This document shows positions 25,809 to 35,081 of a DNA stretch of 64,000 nucleotides, one piece after another. Source of the stretch: Butyrivibrio sp. (GTDB lineage: Bacteria; Bacillota_A; Clostridia; Lachnospirales; Lachnospiraceae); NCBI GenBank assembly GCA_024690635.1, contig JAILOW010000046.1:32390-96389 (forward strand). Direction: 5' to 3'. The notes below the pieces were generated by a model. It was not told the origin of the DNA, ran no database searches, and was given only the letters and a program-made list of their open reading frames with translations. Numbering within the stretch: position 1 is the first letter of the stretch; each line of letters begins with the position of its first letter. The position numbers and the translations under genes are program-made.

Positions 25809-26641
25809 GGATGCCTATGGGAGATAACAGACTTCAGATACTGATATCCGCAGTGGACAAGGAACCGGAAGCTCTTTTGGAGTGTATGAATATCGGGTGC
25901 GACGCTGTCCTTGTAGATCAGATCATAAAAGATGCGGAGGGACGCACGAACCTTCCGTCTGATAGAGAAGTTAATATAGGCGGATACAAGGCACTTATTC
26001 TTGAAAGAAAAGAAAAGGGTGTGGGAAAGTCCAGAAATACGGCATTTGAGCACTCTGATCATGAAATAATACAGTTCGGCGATGATGATATTGTGTACCT
26101 TGATGGCTATGCAGATAAGGTTATTGCTGAGTTTGATGCTCACCCTGAGGCTGACCTGATTCTTTTTAATGTCAAAGCCCAGGAGGGAAGAGAAACCTAT
26201 TGGAACGAGGATTTTTCGAAAGTATCCTGGTACAACTACGGAAGATATCCTGCCTACGCCATTTGTGCAAGGCGCGGGAAGCTTCAGGAAGCGGGAGTAA
26301 GGTATTCCCTTCTTTTCGGAGGGGGAGCTCCGTACATGAACGGAGAGGATTCTCTTTTCCTTCATGACTGCCTGAAGGCGGGGCTTTCTCTTTACAGAAG
26401 TCCTGTTCATATCGGAAATGAAACCTCCGGGGAATCCACCTGGTTTAAAGGATATACGGACAAATTCTTTTTTGACAGAGGCGTCCTTTATCATTTCCTC
26501 TACGGAGGCGCAGCTTTTGTGTGGGGATTTAGATTTCTTTTCAAAAACAGAAAGGAAATGTGCAAAGAGAGCGGGCTGCTTAAGAGCTACAGACTGCTCC
26601 TTAAGGGAATAGCCCAGGGGAAAACCCTAAAGAAGGTGTAA
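25805..26641 (+). CDS. Glycosyltransferase, GT2-like
   Basis: A 278-residue GT-A-fold protein, less typical than its neighbours. The N-terminus (RLQILISAVDKEPEALLECM) and the GVGKSRNTAFEHS and FGDDDIVYLDGY segments (about 70-105) match the nucleotide-sugar site of family 2 enzymes with a DDD metal motif, and YMNGEDSLFLHDCLKAGL (about 177-195) resembles the GT2 acceptor/base region with an ED pair. Three possible starts (25805, 25811, 25817) exist; the first overlaps the previous stop as ATGA. Sugar specificity is unknown. Confidence 0.75.
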   Translation: MRMPMGDNRLQILISAVDKEPEALLECMNIGCDAVLVDQIIKDAEGRTNLPSDREVNIGGYKALILERKEKGVGKSRNTAFEHSDHEIIQFGDDDIVYLDGYADKVIAEFDAHPEADLILFNVKAQEGRETYWNEDFSKVSWYNYGRYPAYAICARRGKLQEAGVRYSLLFGGGAPYMNGEDSLFLHDCLKAGLSLYRSPVHIGNETSGESTWFKGYTDKFFFDRGVLYHFLYGGAAFVWGFRFLFKNRKEMCKESGLLKSYRLLLKGIAQGKTLKKV

Positions 26642-27769
26642 ATGGCTGTATATATATCGCTGACGGTCCTGGTTCTTGCCACGGCCATGCTGATAAAAAA
26701 GAATAACGATCAAAGAGACGGACAGCTTTTGATACATCGGGGAATGACCAGACAGGACATGGTAAACATAGTAGCTGTGCTGATCATTTTTACTTTACTG
26801 TTTCTTGTTTCGGCCCTTAGGCTTAACGTGGGTAACGACTACGCCAAGTATGTGGAATTTATGCACCTTGTGTTCAGCAGAGCCTATGTGCCCACTGAGG
26901 CGGGCTTTAATGCCCTGACCTACGCAGTGTACTACCTTTGCGGATATGAGAATTACATTCTTGTGTTTGCAATCTTTGCCTTTGCCACGGTGTACTTTTT
27001 TATGAAAGCCCTGTGGGAGCAGAGCGTGAGCTTTATAATGAGCTTTGGCATGTACATGCTCCTTGGATATTATTTCCAGTCCATCAGTACTGTCAGATAT
27101 TACCTGGCTCTTGGCATGGCACTTTATTCCGTAAAATACCTGCTGAAAAAAGACTGGCCAAGGTTTTTGCTGCTGATCCTTGTGGGAGCTCTTTTCCACA
27201 AATCGCTTCTGGTGGTGCTTTTGCTGTATCCTATTGCAAGGTATAACCTTAAAAGGTGGATGTACGGCGTTTTTGTTCTACTGGGAGCAAGCTGTCTGTT
27301 CCTTCAGGATCTTTATCTGAAGGTGGTGATATTTCTTTATCCCTCCTACAAAGATACTGAGTATCTTGAGGGCGGCACCAGCTATGTGAATATCGCAAGA
27401 TGCCTCTTGATACTGATACTGGCTCTTGTACTGTACAAAAATGTGATAAAAGACAGCGCGGCCTGCAGGTTTTACTTTAACTGCAATTTCCTGGCACTTG
27501 TGCTGTATGTATTCGGATCCTTTTTGCCTATCATCTCCAGGATCGGATATTACCTGACTGTAACGCACATTCTTTTTGTGCCGGCGCTTATACTGGGCGT
27601 TAAGGATGACAAAAAGCGAAGGATCCTTGAAATATGTGCCATCCTGGCCTGCGTTTTGTATTTTGCCCTGTACATGAGAGGGGCTTCGGCAGACGGCGTC
27701 AGGATTCTGCCTTATCAGACCTTCCTCTTCCACGACATGCCAATGACTTTGTCGGAGAGAGGATATTAA
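26642..27769 (+). CDS. EpsG/Wzy-like polysaccharide polymerase
   Basis: A 375-residue integral membrane protein with about ten hydrophobic segments. The segment SALRLNVGNDYAKYVEF (about 58-74) is the hallmark of the EpsG family, whose members polymerise repeat units on the outer membrane face. It begins directly at the previous stop codon. With the WbaP-type priming enzyme and Wzz-like protein upstream it completes most of a Wzy-dependent export route; a Wzx flippase is not recognised in this module. Confidence 0.82.
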   Translation: MAVYISLTVLVLATAMLIKKNNDQRDGQLLIHRGMTRQDMVNIVAVLIIFTLLFLVSALRLNVGNDYAKYVEFMHLVFSRAYVPTEAGFNALTYAVYYLCGYENYILVFAIFAFATVYFFMKALWEQSVSFIMSFGMYMLLGYYFQSISTVRYYLALGMALYSVKYLLKKDWPRFLLLILVGALFHKSLLVVLLLYPIARYNLKRWMYGVFVLLGASCLFLQDLYLKVVIFLYPSYKDTEYLEGGTSYVNIARCLLILILALVLYKNVIKDSAACRFYFNCNFLALVLYVFGSFLPIISRIGYYLTVTHILFVPALILGVKDDKKRRILEICAILACVLYFALYMRGASADGVRILPYQTFLFHDMPMTLSERGY

Positions 27770-27778
27770 GAGGTGCTT

Positions 27779-28663
27779 ATGAACAAACCTTTTTTTACCG
27801 TAATAGTTGTCTCCTACAATGCGGGGGACAATCTCATAGAAACCGTTGACAGTATCTGGAAACAGTCCTGCAGGGATTTTCGGATCTTAATCAAGGACGG
27901 AATGTCCACCGACGGTTCCATAAAAAAACTCAGGGAAAAATATGACGTTGGAATAGAAGGCAGCGCGGAAAACAAGCAGATCGTGCTGATGGAGAGCTGC
28001 GACAACGGCATCTATCATGCCATGAACATTGCGGTTTCGAGGCTTTCGGAGTATGAAAAGCCTGAAGGGGCGCCGTCTTACGTGTTCTTTTTAAACTGTG
28101 GCGACAGATTTTACGACGAAAATGTCCTTAAGGATGTCAAGGATTTCATAAACAAAAGAAATTCAAAGAAGGGTACAGTGATCCCGGCGATCTTTTACGG
28201 GGATATATTTGACGATGTTACGGGCAACCGCGTGGCATCCAATCCAAAGATAGATGATTACGCTCTTTACAGGAATGTCCCTTCACATCAGGCATGTTTT
28301 TATGATGAGAGGCTGATTTTCAGAAATCCCTTCGATCTTAAATACAAGGTCAGAGCGGACTACGAGCAGTTTCTCAGATGCTATTACAGAGAAAAGGCTG
28401 ATACAGTCTATGTTTCACGTATTGTTGCCAATTATGAGGGAGGTGGCTTCTCAGATCAGAACAAAAAGATCTCCGAGGAGGAAAGGCGCGAGATAATAAC
28501 CCGCTATCTTCCCAAATCCCGTATCAGAAAGTATGACCTTTTGAGAGTTTTGACGTTGTCGGGACTGCGTACGCATCTTGCTAACGGAAAACTTACCGCC
28601 GGAGCTTACAATGCCCTTAAGAGCAGTATCTATGCACTAAAGGGCAGGAAGAAGAGGAAATAA
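27779..28663 (+). CDS. Glycosyltransferase family 2 (WcaA/WcaE-like)
   Basis: A 294-residue GT2 enzyme with TVIVVSYNAGDNLIETVDSI (about 7-26), IKDGMSTDGS, ESCDNGIYHAMNIA (about 78-91), FLNCGDRFYDE and the late YRNVPSHQACFYDE segment (about 163-176) typical of WcaE-like transferases. ATG 27779 is preferred over GTG 27773 because the AAGAGGTG site is then spaced normally. Its basic C-terminus (LKGRKKRK) could contact the membrane. Substrates are unknown. Confidence 0.85.
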   Translation: MNKPFFTVIVVSYNAGDNLIETVDSIWKQSCRDFRILIKDGMSTDGSIKKLREKYDVGIEGSAENKQIVLMESCDNGIYHAMNIAVSRLSEYEKPEGAPSYVFFLNCGDRFYDENVLKDVKDFINKRNSKKGTVIPAIFYGDIFDDVTGNRVASNPKIDDYALYRNVPSHQACFYDERLIFRNPFDLKYKVRADYEQFLRCYYREKADTVYVSRIVANYEGGGFSDQNKKISEEERREIITRYLPKSRIRKYDLLRVLTLSGLRTHLANGKLTAGAYNALKSSIYALKGRKKRK

Positions 28664-28666
28664 GAT

Positions 28667-29947
28667 TTGAAGATCCTATGGCTGTGTAACATAATGCTGC
28701 CTGCATATGCCAAGGCCCACGGGCTTAACTATTCCGTGAGAGAGGGCTGGCTTTCAGGCTGCCTTAACAGAATGATCGATGGGAAAGAGGAAAGCGATAT
28801 AACGCTTGGAGTATGCTTTCCCGCAGAGGGAGCCATCGCTTCATCAAGTGAAGTCATTGACGGCGTGACCTACTACGGCTTTAACGAGGACTTAAATCAC
28901 CCGGAAAACTACGACGGAACCGTTGAGAACAGGTTCCATGTGATCCTGGATGATTTTAAACCGGATGTGCTCCATATTTTCGGAACAGAATTCCCGCACA
29001 CTCTGGCTATGGAAAGAGCTTTCGGAAGGCCTGAGAGGACTCTTTTGGGGATTCAGGGAGTCTGCAGGGCTATAGCAGCGGATTACATGGCGGACATACC
29101 GGCGGAAGTGCAGAACTATGCTACTTTCAGGGATAGGATCAAAGAAGATTCTCTTTTGCAGCAGCAGGAAAAATATAAGGTCAGGGCAGAACATGAGCGT
29201 GAGGCCATAATGCTGGCGGGAAACATCACCGGTCGTACGGCCTTTGATAAAAAAGAAACTTCGGATATAAATCCCGAGGCAGAGTATTTTGCCATGAACG
29301 AGACCATGAGGCCATGTTTTTATGAGGGCAGATGGGAAGAAAAGAATGCGGAGCCTCACAGCATCTTTTTATCTCAGGGTGACTATCCTTTAAAGGGCTT
29401 TCATTTCATGCTTCAGGCAATGCCTGAGATTTTGGAAAAATATCCCGACGCAAAGCTTTATGTTGCGGGAAATAATATCATAGGACGGGGCGGAAGTAAG
29501 TATCCCTATTTCATGAGAGCCAGCTCCTACGGTAAATATATAAAGAGCCTGATTTCAAAAAACAGGCTGAAGAAAAAGGTAAAAATGCTCGGAACCCTGA
29601 CGGATGAGGAGATGAAGGAGCGGTTTTTAAAAAGCAGCGTCTTTGTATGCCCTTCCGTCATAGAAAATTCGCCCAATTCACTTGGCGAAGCAATGTTGCT
29701 TGGGGTTCCTGTAGTGGCTTCAAGAGTGGGCGGCATACCCGATATGGTTACGGAAAACAAGGATGGTCTTTTGTTTGAAAGAGGCAATGTTTCTGAGCTT
29801 GCAGGGTGCATCCTGCAGATCTGGGATGAGCCGGTGATCTCCTCTGTTTACGGAGACAACGCTGCAAAGCATGCTGCCAGGACCCACAATGCGGATGAAA
29901 ACTACAAGAGACTTGTGGAAATATACAATGAGATTGTGAAAGGCTGA
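28667..29947 (+). CDS. Glycosyltransferase family 4
   Basis: A GT-B-fold retaining transferase of 426 residues with a TTG start (ILWLCNIMLPAYAKAHG follows). The N-terminal domain has HIFGTEFPHTLAM (about 103-115). The C-terminal domain has SQGDYPLKGFHFMLQAMP (phosphate loop), LYVAGNNI, MLGTLTDEEM and the E-x7-E motif in CPSVIENSPNSLGEAMLLG (about 330-348). The start is 3 bp after the previous stop and behind AGAAGAGGAA. Donor and acceptor are unknown. Confidence 0.85.
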   Translation: MKILWLCNIMLPAYAKAHGLNYSVREGWLSGCLNRMIDGKEESDITLGVCFPAEGAIASSSEVIDGVTYYGFNEDLNHPENYDGTVENRFHVILDDFKPDVLHIFGTEFPHTLAMERAFGRPERTLLGIQGVCRAIAADYMADIPAEVQNYATFRDRIKEDSLLQQQEKYKVRAEHEREAIMLAGNITGRTAFDKKETSDINPEAEYFAMNETMRPCFYEGRWEEKNAEPHSIFLSQGDYPLKGFHFMLQAMPEILEKYPDAKLYVAGNNIIGRGGSKYPYFMRASSYGKYIKSLISKNRLKKKVKMLGTLTDEEMKERFLKSSVFVCPSVIENSPNSLGEAMLLGVPVVASRVGGIPDMVTENKDGLLFERGNVSELAGCILQIWDEPVISSVYGDNAAKHAARTHNADENYKRLVEIYNEIVKG

Positions 29948-29960
29948 CGGGATAAAGGTT

Positions 29961-31175
29961 TTGAGGATCACGTTCGTTTCCAATTACATAAACCATCACC
30001 AGCTTCCCTTCTGCGATGCCATGCAAAACGCAGGAGATGATGTGCAGTTTTCTTTTATCCAGGTAATGCCCATGGAGGAAAAGAGAGTCAGCATGGGCTG
30101 GGGAGTTGATGAGGCTAAGATACCTTATCTTGTGCTTTATTATGAGGAGCCCAAAAAGGCAGCAGAGCTCATAAGAAACAGTGATGTGGTGCTCTTTGGC
30201 TGGACCGAAGGAAAGATAAAGGAGCTTGAAGAAGAGCGGCTTTCATCCGGAAAGCTCTCCTTCAGGGTAAGCGAGAGGATATACAGAGAAGGGCAGTGGA
30301 AGGCTGTATCGCCCAAGGGACTTGTTTCAAAGTATAAAGAACATATCAGATACAGAAAACTGCCGGTTTATCTTCTTTGCACCGGAGCTTATGTGGCTTC
30401 TGATTTTGATCTTATAAAGGCATATCCGAAAAAGAAACTTAAATGGGGATATTTTCCCGATGCGTCGGGAATAGGCGCCGGGACTTCCGCAGATTCTCAT
30501 ATGAGCGGTCAGAATGCCGAGAATAAGCTTAGGATCTGCTGGGCCGGAAGGATGATCCCCCTAAAGCATCCTGAATATGCGTTAAAGCTTGCAAGGGCTC
30601 TTTCTGAGACGGGCTGCGATTTTACTCTTGATATGGTTGGTGACGGAAGGCTTCTTCCTCATCTTAAGACCATAGCATCAGGCATGGGACTTACTGATAA
30701 GGTGAATTTCACCGGAGGAAAAGCTCCCATGGAAGTTCTGGATTATATGAAAAGAGCTGATATATTTCTTTTTACAAGCAATTATATCGAAGGCTGGGGA
30801 GCTGTTGTTAACGAAGCCATGCAAAACGGCTGCTGCGTAGTTGCCTCAAAAGAAGCCGGAGCGGTACCTTTTTTGATAAAGGACGGTGAAAACGGCCTTA
30901 TCTATGATAAGGGAGATTACGAAGAACTGGAGAGAGCGGTTCTCGGGCTTGTAAATGACAGAGACAGGATAAAAAAGCTTGGAGAAGCTGCAGCGGAAAC
31001 TATAGAAAAGATCTGGAATGCGGACAATGCGGCAAAAGAGCTTTTGAGATTTTGCAGGGAGTATCTTGAGGGAAAAGAGCCTTCTTTTGCAAAAGAAGGT
31101 CCCATGAGCGTTGCTGAGCATATTAAGGCACCGGGATTTATTAGGACTCTTAGAGAAGACAATCATTTGGAATGA
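29961..31175 (+). CDS. Glycosyltransferase family 4
   Basis: A 404-residue GT-B enzyme beginning with TTG 29961 (RITFVSNYINHHQLPFCDAM follows), with AAAGG as a modest ribosome-binding site. Visible are ICWAGRMIPLKHPEYALKLA (about 193-212), DMVGDGRLLPHL, VNFTGGKAPMEVLDYM and the E-x7-E segment NYIEGWGAVVNEAMQNG (about 274-290), all characteristic of GT4. Two consecutive TTG-started GT4 genes suggest deliberately low translation of these enzymes, or simply tolerance of TTG in this genome. Confidence 0.85.
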   Translation: MRITFVSNYINHHQLPFCDAMQNAGDDVQFSFIQVMPMEEKRVSMGWGVDEAKIPYLVLYYEEPKKAAELIRNSDVVLFGWTEGKIKELEEERLSSGKLSFRVSERIYREGQWKAVSPKGLVSKYKEHIRYRKLPVYLLCTGAYVASDFDLIKAYPKKKLKWGYFPDASGIGAGTSADSHMSGQNAENKLRICWAGRMIPLKHPEYALKLARALSETGCDFTLDMVGDGRLLPHLKTIASGMGLTDKVNFTGGKAPMEVLDYMKRADIFLFTSNYIEGWGAVVNEAMQNGCCVVASKEAGAVPFLIKDGENGLIYDKGDYEELERAVLGLVNDRDRIKKLGEAAAETIEKIWNADNAAKELLRFCREYLEGKEPSFAKEGPMSVAEHIKAPGFIRTLREDNHLE

Positions 31176-31182
31176 GGGAAAA

Positions 31183-32406
31183 ATGAGATTTATTGACAGG
31201 TTTTTGGATACTGAAGTTGAATATTTCGGAGTGAAGGTGTCTTTGCTGGACTTGTTGTTCGGTACAGCACTTCTGGCTCTTGGTATTATTTTCAGGGTGT
31301 CTCTTTTTGAGATACAGTCGGGAGATTATGTTCTTGCCTTTGCGGACTGGATGAGAGAATGCCACGAGGCGGGAGGCTTTGCCTATCTTGGTATAGAACC
31401 GGGCATCTCCGATGCCAGCACTTTTGATTACAACTGCATGTTCCAGTACATAATAGTGCTTCTTCATTACATTGGCGGAAATGTCAGCGACATGTATCTG
31501 GTAAAGACTGTTTCTGTGGTATTTGATATTCTCTGTGCCGTTACGGTCATGAGGATCACCTACAATGTTACGGGCTATAATGTAAAAAAATCGCTTCTTG
31601 CTTTCGGAGCCATGATGTTTCTGCCAACGGCAGCCCTTAACAGCGGTGCCTGGGCTCAGAATGATTCGATCTATGCCTCATTCATACTTTTATCACTGCT
31701 CAGCGTCATAAAGGGAAAAGATAACAGGGCTTTTATCTATCTGGCCATCAGCTACAGCTTCAAACAGCAGGCAATCTTCTTTATGCCCTTTATCATAATA
31801 ATGTGGCTCAAGAACAGGGTGAAGATCAGATACATATTCTGGATCCCTGTAATCTATATTGTGGCAATGGTTCCTGCGGCCGTCGCCGGAAGAGAGTGGA
31901 GCAGCCTTCTTGGTATATACAAAAATCAGATGGGGATGTTCTCAAGGCTTTCCATGAACTATCCCAGCATATATTGCATAATAACATCTGATATGGAAGT
32001 TGCGGTGAGAAAGGTTCTTATATCAGCAGGCGTCTCATGTACAATAGCTATTTTCGGAGTCATAGCCTACTATGTTCGCAGCAAAAAGTTCGAGATCACT
32101 TCGGAATATATGATAACACTTGTGATGTTTACGATATTGGTATGTTGCTTCTGTCTGCCTACCATGCATGAGAGATATGCTTACATTCCCGAGGTTCTTG
32201 CCGTTATCTACGGAGTTATGAAATATAAGGGAATGGTCATCTGCGCAGTGCTGCAGGTCATCACCATGATCACCTACACAAGATTTTTGTTCGGATCTAC
32301 GGTTACCATTATGTGGCCTCTTATGATCGCCATGCTGACTGTGATCCTGATCCTTGGCTATGACCTTTACAGGCAGATGAAGATACCGGAGGGTGCTAAT
32401 GCCTGA
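31183..32406 (+). CDS. GT-C-type membrane glycosyltransferase (putative)
   Basis: A 407-residue protein with about ten membrane segments. An acidic motif in the first outer loop (SGDYVLAFADWM), SGAWAQNDSIYASF (about 162-175), FKQQAIFFMPF and LPTMHERYAYIPE (about 323-335) are shared by GT-C enzymes that use polyprenyl-linked donors. The HERY and WAQND motifs make this assignment fairly good, although the sugar is unknown. ATG 31183 follows GAGGGAAA. It overlaps the next gene by 8 bp. Confidence 0.75.
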   Translation: MRFIDRFLDTEVEYFGVKVSLLDLLFGTALLALGIIFRVSLFEIQSGDYVLAFADWMRECHEAGGFAYLGIEPGISDASTFDYNCMFQYIIVLLHYIGGNVSDMYLVKTVSVVFDILCAVTVMRITYNVTGYNVKKSLLAFGAMMFLPTAALNSGAWAQNDSIYASFILLSLLSVIKGKDNRAFIYLAISYSFKQQAIFFMPFIIIMWLKNRVKIRYIFWIPVIYIVAMVPAAVAGREWSSLLGIYKNQMGMFSRLSMNYPSIYCIITSDMEVAVRKVLISAGVSCTIAIFGVIAYYVRSKKFEITSEYMITLVMFTILVCCFCLPTMHERYAYIPEVLAVIYGVMKYKGMVICAVLQVITMITYTRFLFGSTVTIMWPLMIAMLTVILILGYDLYRQMKIPEGANA

Positions 32407-33406
32407 ATTTACCAAGAAAATCTCGGTTATAATACCGGCATACAATATAGAAAAGCTCCTTACGAAATGTGTGGAGTCCGTGGCTTTGCAGGATTATCCT
32501 TCAGAGCTGTTGGAAATACTTCTTGTGGACGACGGATCCACGGATGGCACTCCCAAAGTGGCAGATGCTCTTGGGGAGCGCTTCCCTAATGTTAAGGTTT
32601 TTCACAAGGAAAACGGAGGCTCCAGCAGTGCCCGTAATCTGGGACTTAAAAATGCTACGGGCGATTACATTGGCTTTGTTGACAGTGATGATTATATATC
32701 GAGCGATATGTATTCAAGCCTCATGGATGCAGCGATGAGAAACGATGCAGACATGATTCAGATATCAAGAGATGAGATCTCCGAGTCCGGAGAAAAGCTT
32801 CCTGATGTGGTGATCCCACCTGAAAAGGAGACGGTCATAACTCCTTCAGAGCATCTTAAAACTCTTTTGATGCACACCGGGGATGCTTCGTTTTGCACCA
32901 AGCTCACAAAGAGGGAGCTCTTTGACGGGGGACTGGTTTTTCCGGAAGATGAGCTTAATGAAGATTTTTACCTTATGATCCATATGCTTGAAAAGGTGAA
33001 CAGGATGGTGATATTGCCTAAGCAGGGATACCATGTTTTTTACCGCACAGGCAGCAATTCCAGAAAAAGCAGGGAGGATAAGGACTATTTTCCTCCGGTA
33101 TTTACGGATATAGTCAGAAACGCCGATGTGGCCCTTAACCTTGTTAAGGAAAAGCATCCTGAGCTTTTGGAAGTGGCAGAGCGCTTTGGATATGTTCAAA
33201 GGCTTGACTATCTGCTTCATATACCGATCTCGAAGATGACCGCTGACAACTCTTTTTACAAGGACGTGGTCAGCTATATCAGAAATAATATGACAGGGAT
33301 CAAAAAGAATCCTTATCTGACAAAGAAAGAACGCACTTATCTGAGGATACTGGCACCGGCTCCAAAGCTTGTCAGAAAACTTCATGCAGCTGTGCGGGGA
33401 ATTTAA
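32399..33406 (+). CDS. Glycosyltransferase family 2
   Basis: A 335-residue GT2 enzyme with VIIPAYNIEKLLTKCVESV (about 10-28), LLVDDGSTDGTP, ENGGSSSARNLGLKNA and GFVDSDDYISSDMY (about 94-107). The C-terminal third carries the FPEDELNEDFYLMIHML segment typical of EPS transferases. ATG 32399 is preferred over a GTG at 32393 and overlaps the previous stop by 8 bp. The basic C-terminal 40 residues may attach it to the membrane. Confidence 0.87.
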   Translation: MPEFTKKISVIIPAYNIEKLLTKCVESVALQDYPSELLEILLVDDGSTDGTPKVADALGERFPNVKVFHKENGGSSSARNLGLKNATGDYIGFVDSDDYISSDMYSSLMDAAMRNDADMIQISRDEISESGEKLPDVVIPPEKETVITPSEHLKTLLMHTGDASFCTKLTKRELFDGGLVFPEDELNEDFYLMIHMLEKVNRMVILPKQGYHVFYRTGSNSRKSREDKDYFPPVFTDIVRNADVALNLVKEKHPELLEVAERFGYVQRLDYLLHIPISKMTADNSFYKDVVSYIRNNMTGIKKNPYLTKKERTYLRILAPAPKLVRKLHAAVRGI

Positions 33407-33411
33407 GATCT

Positions 33412-34977
33412 ATGAAGAAATTTTTGTTTTGCCTGATCTTTGCGGTATCTCTTTTGGCAAATCTATATTTTGCCACGGAAAAATCAGGATATCATGAAGA
33501 TGAATATTATACCTATTATTCCAGTAACAGAAGCCTTGGCCTGTACCAGCCCGACAGGGAGTGGCAGGACAGACAGACCATACTTGATGAGTTCTCCGTC
33601 AAAAAGGGCGAGGGCTTTAATTACATGATGGTTTCACTTGTTCAGTCCTGGGATGTTCATCCTCCGGTTTACTATTTTATCTTTCACACTCTTTGCAGCT
33701 TCGTGCCCGGAGTTTTTACCAAGTGGACAGGACTTATCACAAATCTTATCGCCTTTACTCTTTCTTTCGGGCTTTTGATCCTGATACTAAAAAAGCTAAA
33801 GGCTCCCGATTATATCACTTTTACCATACTGGCATTCTACGGACTTAATCCCCAGACCATATCCTGCACACTTCTTTTCAGGATGTACGGATGGCTTACT
33901 GTAGCGGTCCTTGCCTGTGCTTATCTTCATCTGAGGATCATTGAGGATTACAAACAAGCAGGAAGTGACCTTAAAAAGCTCGTGATAAAGTACTTTCTGC
34001 CTGTTATGGCAATTTCCTATCTTGGCTTCCTGACCCAGTATTTTTACATCTTCTTTTTTGTCAGCATAGGCTTTGCTCTGACGGTATGGTTGGTTTTCTT
34101 TAGAAAAGACATCAAAAACGGAGCAGTGTACGTACTTTGCTGCGCAGTAAGCCTTGGACTGGCAGTCATATCCTATCCCGCAAGCCTTCATCATATGTTT
34201 GGAGGCTACAGAGGAAGCGACGCTGCAGGCGGACTTTTTGACATGAGCACCACAGGCATGAGACTTTCCTTCTTTGTGGGCCTGTTAAATGATTTTGTAT
34301 TTGCCGGCGGACTTATCGTCATCGTGATCATGATCATGCTTGGAATCATGTACAACAGGTTATTTCTTGGAAAAAAGGCTGCAAAAACCGTACCTGACCC
34401 AAAGATCGTGATACTTAGCTTTGCGGCCCTCGGATATTTCCTTTTGACCGCAAAATCAGCCCTTTTGGTGGGAAGCGCTTCAAACCGCTATGAAATGCCA
34501 ATTTACCCTCTTATGATACTTTTGGTTTTTCTTGATGCCCATTACGTCCTAGGAAAGATCGGAAACAGGACATTGATGTATGTGCTTTGCGCAGTAAGCG
34601 CGGCCTTTTTGCTAAAGGGACTTGCTTTTGATCACAATGTACTTTTCCTCTACAAAGAGGATAGGGAAAAGATGGCTTATGCTCAGGAAAACAATGGCAG
34701 CGTGGCTGTGGTCATGTTCAATCCCGCAACTCCTCAGAATGTCTGGAGGCTGACGGACGAGCTGTTGATGTATCAAAAGGTCTTTTACATGGATGAAGAA
34801 AATCTGGAGGCTCTTACGGATCCTGAGGTTACAGGTGCAGAAAAGATCATTCTCTATGCGGCAGATGATGATCTTCAGACGAAAGCCTTTGAAAATCTGA
34901 CGACTTCCTGCACGAAGGTATCGCAGATGACAAAAGTGTCCGTTGAGGACATGTGGACCACCTATGAGGTCAACTGA
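33412..34977 (+). CDS. GT39/ArnT-like membrane glycosyltransferase (putative)
   Basis: A 521-residue integral membrane protein with about ten hydrophobic segments after a signal-like N-terminus. The first outer loop holds YHEDEYYTYYSS (about 27-38), the acidic pair expected in GT-C enzymes, and QSWDVHPPVYYFIFH (about 79-93) is the HPP(L/V)YY motif of the GT39/PMT-related family. The C-terminal 100 residues are soluble and extracytoplasmic. It is the last gene of the first EPS module; a new promoter lies 12 bp after its stop. Donor likely polyprenyl-linked; acceptor unknown. Confidence 0.75.
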   Translation: MKKFLFCLIFAVSLLANLYFATEKSGYHEDEYYTYYSSNRSLGLYQPDREWQDRQTILDEFSVKKGEGFNYMMVSLVQSWDVHPPVYYFIFHTLCSFVPGVFTKWTGLITNLIAFTLSFGLLILILKKLKAPDYITFTILAFYGLNPQTISCTLLFRMYGWLTVAVLACAYLHLRIIEDYKQAGSDLKKLVIKYFLPVMAISYLGFLTQYFYIFFFVSIGFALTVWLVFFRKDIKNGAVYVLCCAVSLGLAVISYPASLHHMFGGYRGSDAAGGLFDMSTTGMRLSFFVGLLNDFVFAGGLIVIVIMIMLGIMYNRLFLGKKAAKTVPDPKIVILSFAALGYFLLTAKSALLVGSASNRYEMPIYPLMILLVFLDAHYVLGKIGNRTLMYVLCAVSAAFLLKGLAFDHNVLFLYKEDREKMAYAQENNGSVAVVMFNPATPQNVWRLTDELLMYQKVFYMDEENLEALTDPEVTGAEKIILYAADDDLQTKAFENLTTSCTKVSQMTKVSVEDMWTTYEVN

Positions 34978-34989
34978 GAACCCGTGATT

Positions 34990-35018
34990 TTGACCTTTAG
35001 GGTATCTTATATTATAAT
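34990..35018 (+). promoter_or_regulatory. Near-consensus promoter of the pseudaminic-acid-type module
   Basis: TTGACC (34990-34995) and TATAAT (35013-35018) have a 17-bp spacer, differing from consensus by one base. It drives pseB and, with no later promoter of this quality until 54844, probably the following 15 or more genes. The 5' leader is about 57 nt with GGAG before ATG 35082; I see no riboswitch in it. Confidence 0.82.
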
Positions 35019-35081
35019 CAATTAGTTAAAGATTTATTTGAAAATCGGGGGATCATGCCCTAAAAGATACGGAGATTTAAA